From: Flavobacterium stagni
GTDB lineage: Bacteria > Bacteroidota > Bacteroidia > Flavobacteriales > Flavobacteriaceae
DNA length: 64,000 nt
Assembly (NCBI RefSeq): GCF_004122105.1
Contig: NZ_SBKN01000010.1
Span: forward strand, 1 to 64,000
Direction of reading: 5' to 3'
Below are positions 25,904-34,967 of the stretch, piece after piece (within the stretch, counting starts at the first letter, position 1; the number at the start of each line of letters is the position of its first letter). The notes below the pieces were generated by a model. It ran no database searches and had not been told where the DNA came from. It saw nothing but the letters and a program-made list of their open reading frames with translations. The translations under genes and the position numbers were made by a program.

Positions 25904-28891
25904 TCAATAATTATCAAACAACGTCCTCTGATACCCAATTCCATTAAACTTATTGATTAACTCGCGGATGAATTCGTAATGCTTTACGTAAGGGTTGGGC
26001 ACAGCGATGAGTTGGAGCTTTTTATTGTGAATCAACTCCATTTTAATTTTATCGGATTTAAGGGTTCGGGGGTTGTGGTAATGCTCAGCACCGTTTAACT
26101 CAAAGATGACCTTGGGTTGGTTGTTTTCGTAGAGTACGCCATCGAATTCTTTTTTGTTGACTAATGGATTATCACGCTCTTCCGGAAATACGTCAGTTAC
26201 TTTTACATTTCTACGGAAACGGGTTTCTTTGAGCGAACAGTAATGCTGCATGGTTTTATAGAACTCGTCTTCGAATTTGGAGTTGTTAGAAAAGCCAATC
26301 GTTAATTTATTAACCTGACTTTGGGCAACTTCTGCCGTTCCGTTTTTATAAGCATAGGCCATCAATGCATACAAATCGTCGTCTTTTTGGGATAAGATTT
26401 TGATGGCTTCGAGGTCGGTTACTACAATCAAATTCTCTTTGGCACGGGTGACACCAACGTTTAGTAATTCACTGTTGTTTTTGATCCAATCGTAGGTTTT
26501 GGGGGACGTTTTGGTAGACAAGGCCGTAGAAATGATAATCGTTTTGTTTTCTTGTCCTTGTACTTTGTGAATAGTACCACAACTCACCGAGGTATCAATC
26601 GTACCTGCTTTTTTGGCTTCTTTCAAATAGTGATTGACCACATCTTCCTGGTTTCTGAACGGTGTCAAAATAAACGCATCGGTGAGGTTGTTCTTTTGAA
26701 TGTACTCCACTATGGCAAGGGCTTCCTCCAATTGTCCGTTTTTATTTTGCTGATTGGCATTGGTCACCGAAAGTAATTTTACGGTTCCCGGATTGCCAAC
26801 CGCCGTCAGGTTTAAACGTTGGTCGTAAAACCGTTTGTTGGAATAATTGATGATTTTTTGTCCACAACGGTAATGGTAACTTAATAGAATCTCACGGGAA
26901 ATGGAATCCAACTTCTTGTAAGCTGAGAGTATGGAATTACTGTAATAATCGTATTCGTCGCTAATTTGAAACTGTTGCATCAATTTCCAGTTCTTCTCTT
27001 TATCAAAAACGATAATGGGTTTGAGTTGGTTGGTATCGCCTATCAAGACCATGTTTTTGCATTTGGAAATCGGAATTAAACTCGTGGGTATTTCGCACTG
27101 CCCAGCTTCATCGATGGTGAGCAAATCAAATTTAAACCGTTGACCCAAGCGACGGCTGGAAATGTTGGTTGTGAGAATAATGGGGAAAACTTTGGTGAGT
27201 TTTTCTATATTTTTATCGTCGGTTAACCATGTATTGAATTCTTTAATTTGATCGTTTTCTTCTTGAATGTGAAGAATTTCGATTAGTTCAGTATACTCTT
27301 TGGTTCTTAAACGCTTGATGTATTTCAGTGATTCGAAATAAAAGAACTGCAGCAGACTGTGGTTGTCTTTGATGATTTCAAATATGCCTTTAACCTCTTC
27401 ATCCGTGGTTACTGGAATCGAGTTGATTTTAGCCAGCAACTTTTCACGTTCTTGTTCCAACAACCAATACTTTCCTTTAGCCATGAGTCCGTCAATAAAC
27501 TCGAGGTTTTGTTCTAAATCGGCTCGTTCTTCATACAGTTGCAGTTTGTCTAACAGCTGTTTGTTTTTCTCTCTTGAATTTTGTTTTAGGTTACGCAATA
27601 GCGACTCTTTGGGTACGTCGTTCGTTTTGTAGTTGTATAGTTTCTTGATGGTTTGTATGGCTTCCAACGTACATTGTTTATTGCCTAAACGAAGAAAGGG
27701 AATTAAAATCTCTTTATTTCTATAGGTTCCTAAGTTCAGTTTCTCTTTGATTCCGTCTATGGGTACATTGTTGTTGGAGGAAATGAGAAGGGTTTTGTTG
27801 TTGGTCAAACAATTCACTACAATATTTAAGATAGTTTGCGTTTTTCCGGTACCCGGTGGTCCTTGCACATAGGTTACTGGATATTTTAACGCATTGTAAA
27901 TGGTGCGTAATTGATCAATGTTGACATTATTATCATACAAAACGATATGGGGTTCTGCCCTATTCTTGCGGTCCAATAAAGAGGAATTTTTAAAAAATGC
28001 TTTTAAAGGAATTTGCATTTCTTGGTTTTCGTGTTCTGTATGAATATAATCAAAAATGGGGGCAATATCAATTTTGGAATAGCCGAGTACGACAATTTCA
28101 GGTCGGGTATTGAGTATTTCCCCATGTTTGAAATTTTCTATAATGGCATCTATAGTTTTGGATGGGTTGTCCAAATAGTGTTCTTCAAAATCGGACGGAC
28201 TGAAATCGGTGTAATACGATAAGGAATATTTGGTGTCTTTGATGTAAAAGTTGGGATTGAACTGCGTGGCATTTCCCACCAAAAGTGTCTTTTTAACGGG
28301 ATCATAGGACAGTTCCCGATAGGCTACCACAAACTTACCGCGTGATTCAAGGTCGATTGAAAATTCACATAGTGCCAATTTATAGTCATAATGTGTTCTA
28401 TAGTCGTTGTGGTATATATCTTTGATGATTTGTTTTTGCTGGTCGTCGGACAGTTGATAGGGATTTTGCTCCTTCAGTACGGTCAAATCAATTTCCGAAA
28501 TCAAGTGTGTTTTATGAAGAAAAGGGTCGTTGTTTGCTTTGTGGCATTCGAGGTAATAATTGAGCACATCGTTGTTGTAGCGATCAAATTCATAGACGGC
28601 TAGGCTTTCATCTTCGTTTATTTTCTTGATAAGATTAGGAGGTACATCATAGTGGGAGAACTTGAGTATTTCGACGTGTTGGATTCCAGAAATTGAAATT
28701 GTTTTTCTGCATAAAGGTTCGTCCTTCATGACATTAAACATATCCACTACAATTTTATCGTTGCCATAAATATCAAGGATGGAAATCCAAAAAGGACTGA
28801 CTTTTCCCTCTTTGTTTTTGTATTTGATGCTGAGGTAACGTCCTCCTCGTACGGCTTCGGCAATAGCGACTGTAGTACGCTTATGAATCAT
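25904..28891 (-). CDS. SF1 (Upf1-like) helicase with C-terminal Vsr-like nuclease domain, 995 aa
   Basis: Helicase core: Walker A Q-G-P-P-G-T-G-K-T (K350), motif II D-E-A-G-Q-C-E, motif III V-L-I-G-D-T-N-Q-L-K-P, motif V/VI G-T-I-H-K-V-Q-G-Q-E and G-V-T-R-A-K-E. The order matches AAA_11/AAA_12 (Upf1/Dna2-like) proteins. The C-terminal ~110 residues carry E-F-D-G-V-L and V-I-F-E-L-N-G-A-E-H-Y-H, the E-x-D/N-G-x-x-H pattern of Vsr/DUF559-type PD-(D/E)xK nucleases. The N-terminal 330 residues are unassigned. Such helicase-nuclease fusions are common in defence islands, and this one faces the mcrBC run convergently. A direct anti-phage role is inference. Confidence 0.85.
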   Translation of the reverse strand: MIHKRTTVAIAEAVRGGRYLSIKYKNKEGKVSPFWISILDIYGNDKIVVDMFNVMKDEPLCRKTISISGIQHVEILKFSHYDVPPNLIKKINEDESLAVYEFDRYNNDVLNYYLECHKANNDPFLHKTHLISEIDLTVLKEQNPYQLSDDQQKQIIKDIYHNDYRTHYDYKLALCEFSIDLESRGKFVVAYRELSYDPVKKTLLVGNATQFNPNFYIKDTKYSLSYYTDFSPSDFEEHYLDNPSKTIDAIIENFKHGEILNTRPEIVVLGYSKIDIAPIFDYIHTEHENQEMQIPLKAFFKNSSLLDRKNRAEPHIVLYDNNVNIDQLRTIYNALKYPVTYVQGPPGTGKTQTILNIVVNCLTNNKTLLISSNNNVPIDGIKEKLNLGTYRNKEILIPFLRLGNKQCTLEAIQTIKKLYNYKTNDVPKESLLRNLKQNSREKNKQLLDKLQLYEERADLEQNLEFIDGLMAKGKYWLLEQEREKLLAKINSIPVTTDEEVKGIFEIIKDNHSLLQFFYFESLKYIKRLRTKEYTELIEILHIQEENDQIKEFNTWLTDDKNIEKLTKVFPIILTTNISSRRLGQRFKFDLLTIDEAGQCEIPTSLIPISKCKNMVLIGDTNQLKPIIVFDKEKNWKLMQQFQISDEYDYYSNSILSAYKKLDSISREILLSYHYRCGQKIINYSNKRFYDQRLNLTAVGNPGTVKLLSVTNANQQNKNGQLEEALAIVEYIQKNNLTDAFILTPFRNQEDVVNHYLKEAKKAGTIDTSVSCGTIHKVQGQENKTIIISTALSTKTSPKTYDWIKNNSELLNVGVTRAKENLIVVTDLEAIKILSQKDDDLYALMAYAYKNGTAEVAQSQVNKLTIGFSNNSKFEDEFYKTMQHYCSLKETRFRRNVKVTDVFPEERDNPLVNKKEFDGVLYENNQPKVIFELNGAEHYHNPRTLKSDKIKMELIHNKKLQLIAVPNPYVKHYEFIRELINKFNGIGYQRTLFDNY

Positions 28892-28956
28892 TTTCGTGCT
28901 TTTATAGGGTCTGTAGAGAATTCTGTAGAATCAAATATAAGGAGTTTGTAGGGAAA

Positions 28957-29100
28957 ATTTTAGAATTTAGAGTTTAGAATTTAGAGTTTAGAATTTAGAG
29001 TTTAGAAATTAGAATTATGAATTATGAATTATGTGTGCCTGTGGAATAGACGGGATTTTGGATTAGACGTTAGATGTTAGACATTAGACATTAGACGTTA
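28957..29100. repeat. TTTAGAGTTTAGAA and ACGTTAG word arrays
   Basis: About four units of a 14-mer mixing TTTAGAA and TTTAGAG heptamers (28963-29015), then ACGTTAG/ACATTAG heptamers (29062-29102). Non-coding. 29101-29206 shows nothing further. Confidence 0.8.
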
Positions 29101-29206
29101 GAATGATTTGTGATTGCTAAAAATGGAATTTGCAATAACCCGACTGATGACTCTAATCTAAAGTTTGATGCCTTTGGTTGTCGTGAAGATCATAGTAGGT
29201 CGAGGG

Positions 29207-29761
29207 TTAAATATCATCTCTACGCCAGGAATCGTCGGGGCTGAAACGGTATTTTTTGGAGGCTAATTTCCATTGGTTGTTTTCTTTTTTTACTACAAAT
29301 TGTTCGTAACGGGTTATGCCGTGGGTGTAATGGAATTCGAGGGTGGCTCGCTGTTCTGATTTTTGGGTAATAAAGAGTTGGAGATCGGGTCGGTACAAAT
29401 AGTCGTATCGTGTGGGAATTCCGAATGCCAGACTGCGATTGAACTCCGGTTCGATCATTACTTCGCGCAACAAATCATTGTGCCGTTGACTGTACTCCGC
29501 CCAGAGTTCGTCTTCTCGTGGTTGCACTTGGTTGGGTTGATACGGGTTTTTTAAGGCTTCACTGCGTGCGCAAATTTCACGTTCCAAGTCATTGAATCGT
29601 ACTAAGGTTGGAATCAAAAAATCTATGGTTTCTTGGGTGAATTCTTTAAATTTTTCAGCTGTATTGGAGGTATCTACAGTAAACTTTGTAATGCTATTGT
29701 TGGATTGAAGTACTCCTTCTTCACGTTTCTTTTTTCCAAAAAATGTATTCCAAAAACCCAT
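29207..29761 (-). CDS. Hypothetical protein, 184 aa, NTF2-like ending
   Basis: Not firmly recognised. It begins M-G-F-W-N-T-F-F-G-K-K-K-R, a basic N-terminus like that of small cytoplasmic proteins built around G-F-x-x-x-F-F-G-K-K. The C-terminal part alternates strands and ends N-N-Q-W-K-L-A-S-K-K-Y-R-F, reminiscent of NTF2-like folds and of some NTF2-type immunity proteins. No signal peptide. It sits alone between word-repeat arrays, with no toxin gene next to it, so an immunity role is only a thought. Confidence 0.65.
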   Translation of the reverse strand: MGFWNTFFGKKKREEGVLQSNNSITKFTVDTSNTAEKFKEFTQETIDFLIPTLVRFNDLEREICARSEALKNPYQPNQVQPREDELWAEYSQRHNDLLREVMIEPEFNRSLAFGIPTRYDYLYRPDLQLFITQKSEQRATLEFHYTHGITRYEQFVVKKENNQWKLASKKYRFSPDDSWRRDDI

Positions 29762-29847
29762 CTCTTTTTTTTGTAAAAATAATAAATTAAAACTGTAGAT
29801 ATGAGTAATGAATTAGGTGTGCCTTTGAAAAAGACGGGGGTTGGGAA

Positions 29848-30200
29848 TTTAGAATTTAGAGTTTAGAATTTAGAATTTAGAATTTAGAATTTAGAATTTC
29901 TTAAAATTGATGTAAGTGCTGGAATGGGATTTGGGATTAGACGTTAGACGTTAGACGTTAGACGTTAGACGTTGGACGTTAGTCGTTGGAATTTGGAACT
30001 TGGGATTTGGGATTTGGGATTAGACGTTAGTCGTTAGTCGTTGGACGTTAGTCGTTGGAATTTGGGATTTGGGATTTGAAATTTGAGATTTGGGATTAGA
30101 CGTTAGACGTTAGTCGTTGGACGTTAGTCGTTGGACGTTAGTCGTTGGAATTTAAAATATTGGGATTTGAGTGATTAGTGACTAGTGATTGGAATTTGGA
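29848..30200. repeat. Long array of ACGTTAG, TTTAGAA and GGGATTTG words
   Basis: About 350 bp built almost wholly from heptamers: TTTAGAA/TTTAGAG (29848-29898), ACGTTAG with T/G variants (29938-29990, 30020-30055, 30098-30150) and GGGATTTG-type words between them, ending with GTGACTAGT. There is no conserved spacer structure, so it is not CRISPR. No gene is seen. Confidence 0.85.
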
Positions 30201-30206
30201 ATTTGA

Positions 30207-30259
30207 AAATAAAAAAAAAAACTCCGTTCTTCCCTATTAACATAGTTCAAACGGAGTTT
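30207..30259 (-). terminator. Intrinsic terminator of the surface-protein operon
   Basis: On the minus strand AAACTCCGTT and its complement form a 10-bp stem followed by a long T-run (plus-strand A-run 30211-30220). It lies 27 bases after the stop of the gene at 30286. Confidence 0.85.
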
Positions 30260-30285
30260 ACCGGTTTACACTCTAAAACCTGTAT

Positions 30286-30735
30286 TTAAAACCAAAGGGT
30301 GGCTGTTCCACTACTTTTGGCGGGTATTTCGGAAGGAGTTGCCAAAGGATGTTCGATACTTAGCGAGATCTTTTTGACGTTGGAAAAACGATGTACGCCC
30401 AGTTCGGCGTCGTCTGCAATTACTTTACGAATTGAACCTGAAGACGTCTCAACAAGTAACGTGACACAACTGTCTCCTCCTCCATTGTTATCCACATCAA
30501 TAGCAATGGATCTGGGTGTATCGGATTGGAACACCACTTGAAAGTTGGATTGGCGCAATTCACAGGTACGAACAGGTTGGCGTATGGGTTGATTGGGATC
30601 GATCACTAAATCACCTCCTACTGTGGAGGAAAGTGTATACCGTTCAAGATTGTATTTCACTACCGCAGTATTGGATTGTGACCATGCGGCTCCTCCTACC
30701 AAAAGGAAAAGGATAAATAACATCATTGTTTTCAT
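30286..30735 (-). CDS. Small secreted hypothetical protein, 149 aa
   Basis: Signal peptide M-K-T-M-M-L-F-I-L-F-L-L-V-G-G-A-A-W-S-Q, cleaved after the A-W-S-Q region as is common in flavobacteria. The mature part is a predicted all-beta protein with two cysteines (T-C-E-L-R and S-C-V-T-L) that could form a disulfide. No motif gives a function. It is the second gene of a minus-strand pair with the large tail-fibre-like protein (11 bases between them) and shares its terminator. Confidence 0.75.
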   Translation of the reverse strand: MKTMMLFILFLLVGGAAWSQSNTAVVKYNLERYTLSSTVGGDLVIDPNQPIRQPVRTCELRQSNFQVVFQSDTPRSIAIDVDNNGGGDSCVTLLVETSSGSIRKVIADDAELGVHRFSNVKKISLSIEHPLATPSEIPAKSSGTATLWF

Positions 30736-30746
30736 AGGGTTGGGTT

Positions 30747-33700
30747 TTATTTGTTTTCTAATTGTTCGATTCGTTGTTGGAGCAATTGTAACAGTTCGTT
30801 TTGCTTATTTATCAAGGCTTGTTGTTCTTGAATGGACTTGACCAAAACGGGAATTACTTCTGCATAGTTCACACCTAACAACGGAGCTTTTTCCCAAACG
30901 CGTGGTGCTCCCTCTGAGGCATTGCTCCATTGAGAATCGACGACTACTTCGGGTACCACTTCTTGCAGGTCTTGTGCAATAAATCCGAGGTGAACACTGT
31001 GGTTATCGATGTTTTGGTTTTTCCATTTGAAGGTTACAGGTTTTAATTGCATGAGTTGGTTCAGTCCGTATGTTAGGGGCTGAATGTCTTGCTTTTCGCG
31101 GCGGTCACTGGTATTGATGGTTCCGTTGGTTGCGAAGAGGGTATTCCAGCGGTTGGCAGCTTGTCCGAGACTTTGGGTTCCGTCGTTCATGGGCATAAAA
31201 CGGGCTCCGAGAAATTGGTACAAATCATTCACGGTAGTCAGGTCGTCACCACTACTCCCAAGGGTTAAATTGGGGCCAATATTGTAAATACGCCAATCGG
31301 TATTGGCTGCTGAGGAACGAAAAAAATCAAGCGCTACATTGGACGTTGTCCCAACAGTAGAAGTATTGGCGATTCGGGTAACGGTGAGTCCTGCTGGCCC
31401 GGAAACCTGTAGTTTTTCAGTGGGTAGTGTGGTACCTATTCCGACTTCTCCCGTAGGTAAAAGGGTCATGAGGGTTCCTGTGGTTAAGGCCGTTGCGGTG
31501 GTTGCACTGGTGCCTATTTTAAAACTATCGGCTGAGGTATCGAGTCCGAAGCTGTAATGCCTTGCACCGGTATTTCCTAGGTGAATAATGGCATCGCCTG
31601 TACCTTGTTGTTCGATGTAGAGTTGGCCGTTGGTGGTTGAGGCTGAATTCTCAGCGATATGGAATTGGCGTGAGGGCGTTGTGGTGCCTACTCCGACTTC
31701 ACCAGTCGCTAATACGGTCATGAGTGTTCCTGTGGTAACGCCTTCGGCAGTGGTTGGGCTTGTACCTAATTTAAAACTATCCGTAATATTATCCAATCCG
31801 AAACTGTAATGCCGTGCACCGGTATTCCCTAGGTGAATAATGGCATCGCCTGTACCTTGTTGTTCAATGTAGAGTTGGCCGTTGGTGGTTGAGGCTGTAT
31901 TCTCAGCGATATGGAATTGGCGTGAGGGCGTTGTGGTGCCTACTCCAACTTCTCCAGTCGCTAATACGGTCATGAGTGTTCCTGTGGTAACGCCTGCGGC
32001 AGTGGTTGGACTCGTTCCTAATTTAAAACTATCCGTTAGATTATCCATTCCGAAACTAAAGTGACGTGTACCCGTATTTCCTAATTGGATAAAGGCATCA
32101 CCTGTTCCTTGTTGTTCGAGGTAGAGTTGGCCGTTGGAGGTTGATGTGGTAGTTTCTGCTACATGGAGACGTCGTGAGGGAGAAGTTGTTCCAATTCCGA
32201 CACTCGTCGATGCTGTTGCCCCATTTACACCATTGATACTTCCTAAAACGAGAGCATTACTGGTATTCACGAAGGCTTGATTTCCAAGCGCTGTAGCGTT
32301 TGTTAAGTTACTGGTTCCTACTTCGGCATCATTTCCCAATAATGTATTTCTTTCCCCTGTCGTATTCACATTTCCCGCTGAAAACCCTATAAATAAGTTA
32401 AGTCTCCCAGAAGTATTTTGCCCTGAAAACGCACCTATCGCAATATTATTATTCCCTGAACTATTTAATCCAGCGGCATACCCAAGGTAAGTACTTGCAT
32501 TTCCTAAACTACCATTTGCCCCTGAGAAACGTCCCAAAAATGTATTATAGTCTCCTGAAGTATTGGCATTCCCTGCCAAATTTCCTATGTACGTATTGGA
32601 AGTTCCCGTACTGTTTGTACCTGCTGATAATCCAAAAAATGTATTTGAACTGCCGAGTAGACCTGCTAATGTGTTATTACGTTTAAACACCAAATCGACA
32701 TTATCGGTTGTTCCAATAAAATTGGTAGTTGCATTGGTTCCTGCATTTCCTGAAAGACCCCATGCCAAAGACGTTGCGCTTTGCCAGGTAGCTGTTCCGT
32801 TACCATCACTGGTTAATACTTTCCCTGCGGCTTGATTGCCGTCAACTAGTCGTAAGTTGCCCACCACATGTAATCGTGTAGCAGGTGTTGCGGTACCGAG
32901 TCCTGTATTTCCATTTTTTAGCACTACCATGGCATCACTCCGTTCGGCAGTATCGATTATCGAATTACTATTGGTATCTAAAGCATTTCCAATTGTAAAT
33001 AGACGATCGGTAGCATTGGTCGTGTTATAACTAAGATTTCCAACGGGTGTTGGTGTATACGTTGTAGCACCAATTCCAATGACCGTTTCTCCTGCACTGA
33101 AGGCTGTATTTTGAATTCCCCAAGCAGTAGCCGCGTATCCTGAAGCAGTGGACATTTGACCGAATGCTGTACTACTATCTGCGCTGGCCGTATTTTGTAA
33201 ACCAAAGGCAAATGATCGTGATCCGCTGGCGGTAGAACCCGCTCCAAAAGCGGTAGACAATAAACCACTTGCCGTTGTACTAGCTCCAAAGGCTGTGGAC
33301 GTATTGCCACTTGCGGTTGTAAAACTTCCAAATGCAGTCGCACTATTGCCACTTGCCGTAGTTCCTTGTCCAAAGGCAAAAGTATTGAATCCACTAGCTA
33401 TTGAATTGTAACCAAAAGCGGTAGAATTATCACCAACATTGATGTTATCCCACTGATCTGTATCGGTAATTCCGGCTCGAAAAGCGATTTTCTTGGGGTA
33501 CCAAAACATTCGCACGCCGGTGGCATTGGCCAGATTTGTTCCACTAGAATAGACACCGGTGGAGATCAATCCATCCGTCCCATTAATGGTTAGGGCACCC
33601 GCATCTGCCGTGATGGTCTTCCCTAATCCAGCTCCTCCAAAATCATAGGCTTGATCGAGGGTTCCTACTTTGGTCCCTGCAATGGGTTGCCATACTGTGG

Positions 33701-33965
33701 CGGCATTATCCCAATAGTAAAATCCGGGAGAAAAAGAACCCGACGCGGTGGATAAATAAACGAGCATCCCGTTTTGTGCTGCGGTAGGATTGACGGCTGG
33801 AAATGTTGTGATCCGCGGAATCAAAATACCGTCAGTATTTGCAGGGGTTGTAGCATTCGAAGGCACAATATCCAATTGGGCTTTGGGGTCGGTGGTGTTC
33901 ACTCCTACTTGGGCTGGTACAATTTGGAGCACAAAAAAAAATACGAGTACGTAAATTCTTTTCAT
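30747..33965 (-). CDS. Large repetitive surface protein with S74 tail-fibre chaperone domain, 1072 aa
   Basis: Signal peptide (K-R-I-Y-V-L-V-F-F-F-V-L-Q-I-V-P-A-Q), then V-G-V-N-T-T-D-P-K-A-Q-L-D-I, typical of Bacteroidota fibre-like proteins. Residues ~175-300 contain YadA/Hep-Hag-like 14-residue repeats (S-T-A-F-G-x-x-T-T-A-S-G). Three 84-residue tandem repeats follow in the middle, then the C-terminal intramolecular chaperone (peptidase S74) with S-D-R-R-E-K-Q-D-I and G-F-I-A-Q-D-L-Q-E-V-V-P. Known family role: the domain helps trimeric beta fibres fold and then cuts itself off at the Ser of S-D. The end is a coiled coil. It is probably a trimeric surface fibre; no phage genes are nearby. 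Confidence 0.9.
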   Translation of the reverse strand: MKRIYVLVFFFVLQIVPAQVGVNTTDPKAQLDIVPSNATTPANTDGILIPRITTFPAVNPTAAQNGMLVYLSTASGSFSPGFYYWDNAATVWQPIAGTKVGTLDQAYDFGGAGLGKTITADAGALTINGTDGLISTGVYSSGTNLANATGVRMFWYPKKIAFRAGITDTDQWDNINVGDNSTAFGYNSIASGFNTFAFGQGTTASGNSATAFGSFTTASGNTSTAFGASTTASGLLSTAFGAGSTASGSRSFAFGLQNTASADSSTAFGQMSTASGYAATAWGIQNTAFSAGETVIGIGATTYTPTPVGNLSYNTTNATDRLFTIGNALDTNSNSIIDTAERSDAMVVLKNGNTGLGTATPATRLHVVGNLRLVDGNQAAGKVLTSDGNGTATWQSATSLAWGLSGNAGTNATTNFIGTTDNVDLVFKRNNTLAGLLGSSNTFFGLSAGTNSTGTSNTYIGNLAGNANTSGDYNTFLGRFSGANGSLGNASTYLGYAAGLNSSGNNNIAIGAFSGQNTSGRLNLFIGFSAGNVNTTGERNTLLGNDAEVGTSNLTNATALGNQAFVNTSNALVLGSINGVNGATASTSVGIGTTSPSRRLHVAETTTSTSNGQLYLEQQGTGDAFIQLGNTGTRHFSFGMDNLTDSFKLGTSPTTAAGVTTGTLMTVLATGEVGVGTTTPSRQFHIAENTASTTNGQLYIEQQGTGDAIIHLGNTGARHYSFGLDNITDSFKLGTSPTTAEGVTTGTLMTVLATGEVGVGTTTPSRQFHIAENSASTTNGQLYIEQQGTGDAIIHLGNTGARHYSFGLDTSADSFKIGTSATTATALTTGTLMTLLPTGEVGIGTTLPTEKLQVSGPAGLTVTRIANTSTVGTTSNVALDFFRSSAANTDWRIYNIGPNLTLGSSGDDLTTVNDLYQFLGARFMPMNDGTQSLGQAANRWNTLFATNGTINTSDRREKQDIQPLTYGLNQLMQLKPVTFKWKNQNIDNHSVHLGFIAQDLQEVVPEVVVDSQWSNASEGAPRVWEKAPLLGVNYAEVIPVLVKSIQEQQALINKQNELLQLLQQRIEQLENK
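31429..32184. repeat. Three tandem 252-bp in-frame repeats inside the fibre gene
   Basis: Units start at about 31429, 31681 and 31933 and are nearly identical over most of their length, especially the last two, which differ by only a few bases. Each encodes 84 residues with G-T-G-D-A-I-I-H-L-G-N-T-G-A-R-H-Y-S-F-G. The high nucleotide identity suggests recent duplication or gene conversion. Confidence 0.85.
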
Positions 33966-34229
33966 GGCTTAGGGTTTTGCTGATTTTGACTTAAAGGTAT
34001 TCGTATATCCCAAATGATCGAATTACTAATTGATGATTTGTCGTAAATATTGTATACTTGGATAAAAAATGATGAAGACTGGTGCAGGGAGTTCTTTTGC
34101 CACCAACATCGCATTTTCTGCGACTTACAAGTAGATGCAGGTCGATTATAGTAAAAATGATACCACTGGTACAAAAAAAAGACGAACCTGTAAAAAATGT
34201 AGTATTTTTATGTAATTGATTTTTCGTGT

Positions 34230-34967
34230 ATGATTCGTGTCCTCCTTATCGATGATGAACTTAGTGCTTTGAAAAGCATGCATTGGGAACTGACCAACTT
34301 TTGTCCTGAAGTAACCATTTTGGGTAGTTTCACCCGTGCTGCAGAAGCCAAAAACTTTTTGGATCATCATACCGTGGATTGTGTTTTCTTGGATATAGAA
34401 ATGCCCGAGATGGATGGCTTTCAATTTTTGGATTCCCTGACCGAACGCAATTTTGCTGTGGTGATTACAACGGCTTATGATCAATATGCCATTAAAGCCA
34501 TCAAGGAACGTGCTTTGGATTATTTGTTAAAACCGATTGATACGGATGATTTACAACAGTGTCTTCAGAAGATAAAACAATTCAAAGAGGAATTTACAGT
34601 ACATGAGCGTTTGGAAAAAACCTTAGAACAACTCATTCATAAAAATCTTTCGACCAAGAAAATTAGTATTCCTTGTGATGGTAAATTGCTTTTTTTAAAT
34701 GCCGATGATATACTGTATTGTGAAAGTGACGGAAACTATTGTACGGTATTTTTAGAGAATAAAGAAAAACTTTTTGTGACGCAAAAATTGAAATTTATGG
34801 AAGAGAAATTGGCTGATCATTATTTCTTCCGGATTCATAACTCCTATTTAATCAATTTGAACAAGGTGAAAGAATTTCATAAAAGTGAAGATTTTGTTGT
34901 TTTAACAAATCAGTGCAGGCTTCCTGTGTCACGGCAAAAGAAATCCACCTTTTTGAATCAAATGTAA
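34230..34967 (+). CDS. LytTR-family response regulator
   Basis: 245 aa. The receiver domain has the acidic pair D8-D9, phospho-acceptor D55 in F-L-D-I-E-M-P-E-M-D-G, and the conserved Lys in L-L-K-P-I. The C-terminal LytTR DNA-binding domain (~140-245) contains I-L-Y-C-E-S-D-G-N-Y-C-T-V-F and F-F-R-I-H-N-S-Y-L-I-N-L. Known role: phosphorylation-dependent transcription factor paired with LytS-type kinases. The stop codon overlaps the start of the kinase gene (TAATG), so the two are translationally coupled and form one two-component system. Upstream 33966-34229 holds no gene that I can support. Confidence 0.92.
   Translation: MIRVLLIDDELSALKSMHWELTNFCPEVTILGSFTRAAEAKNFLDHHTVDCVFLDIEMPEMDGFQFLDSLTERNFAVVITTAYDQYAIKAIKERALDYLLKPIDTDDLQQCLQKIKQFKEEFTVHERLEKTLEQLIHKNLSTKKISIPCDGKLLFLNADDILYCESDGNYCTVFLENKEKLFVTQKLKFMEEKLADHYFFRIHNSYLINLNKVKEFHKSEDFVVLTNQCRLPVSRQKKSTFLNQM

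Noticed and set aside
29207..29761. Polymorphic-toxin immunity protein
   Set aside because: The NTF2-like ending is suggestive, but no toxin gene is adjacent and no family motif is certain.
29848..30200. CRISPR-like array
   Set aside because: Units are 7-14 bases, contiguous and degenerate, with no unique spacers and no cas genes nearby.
30747..33965. Prophage tail-fibre region
   Set aside because: Only the S74 chaperone domain is phage-like. The protein has a signal peptide and no capsid, terminase, portal or integrase genes are near.
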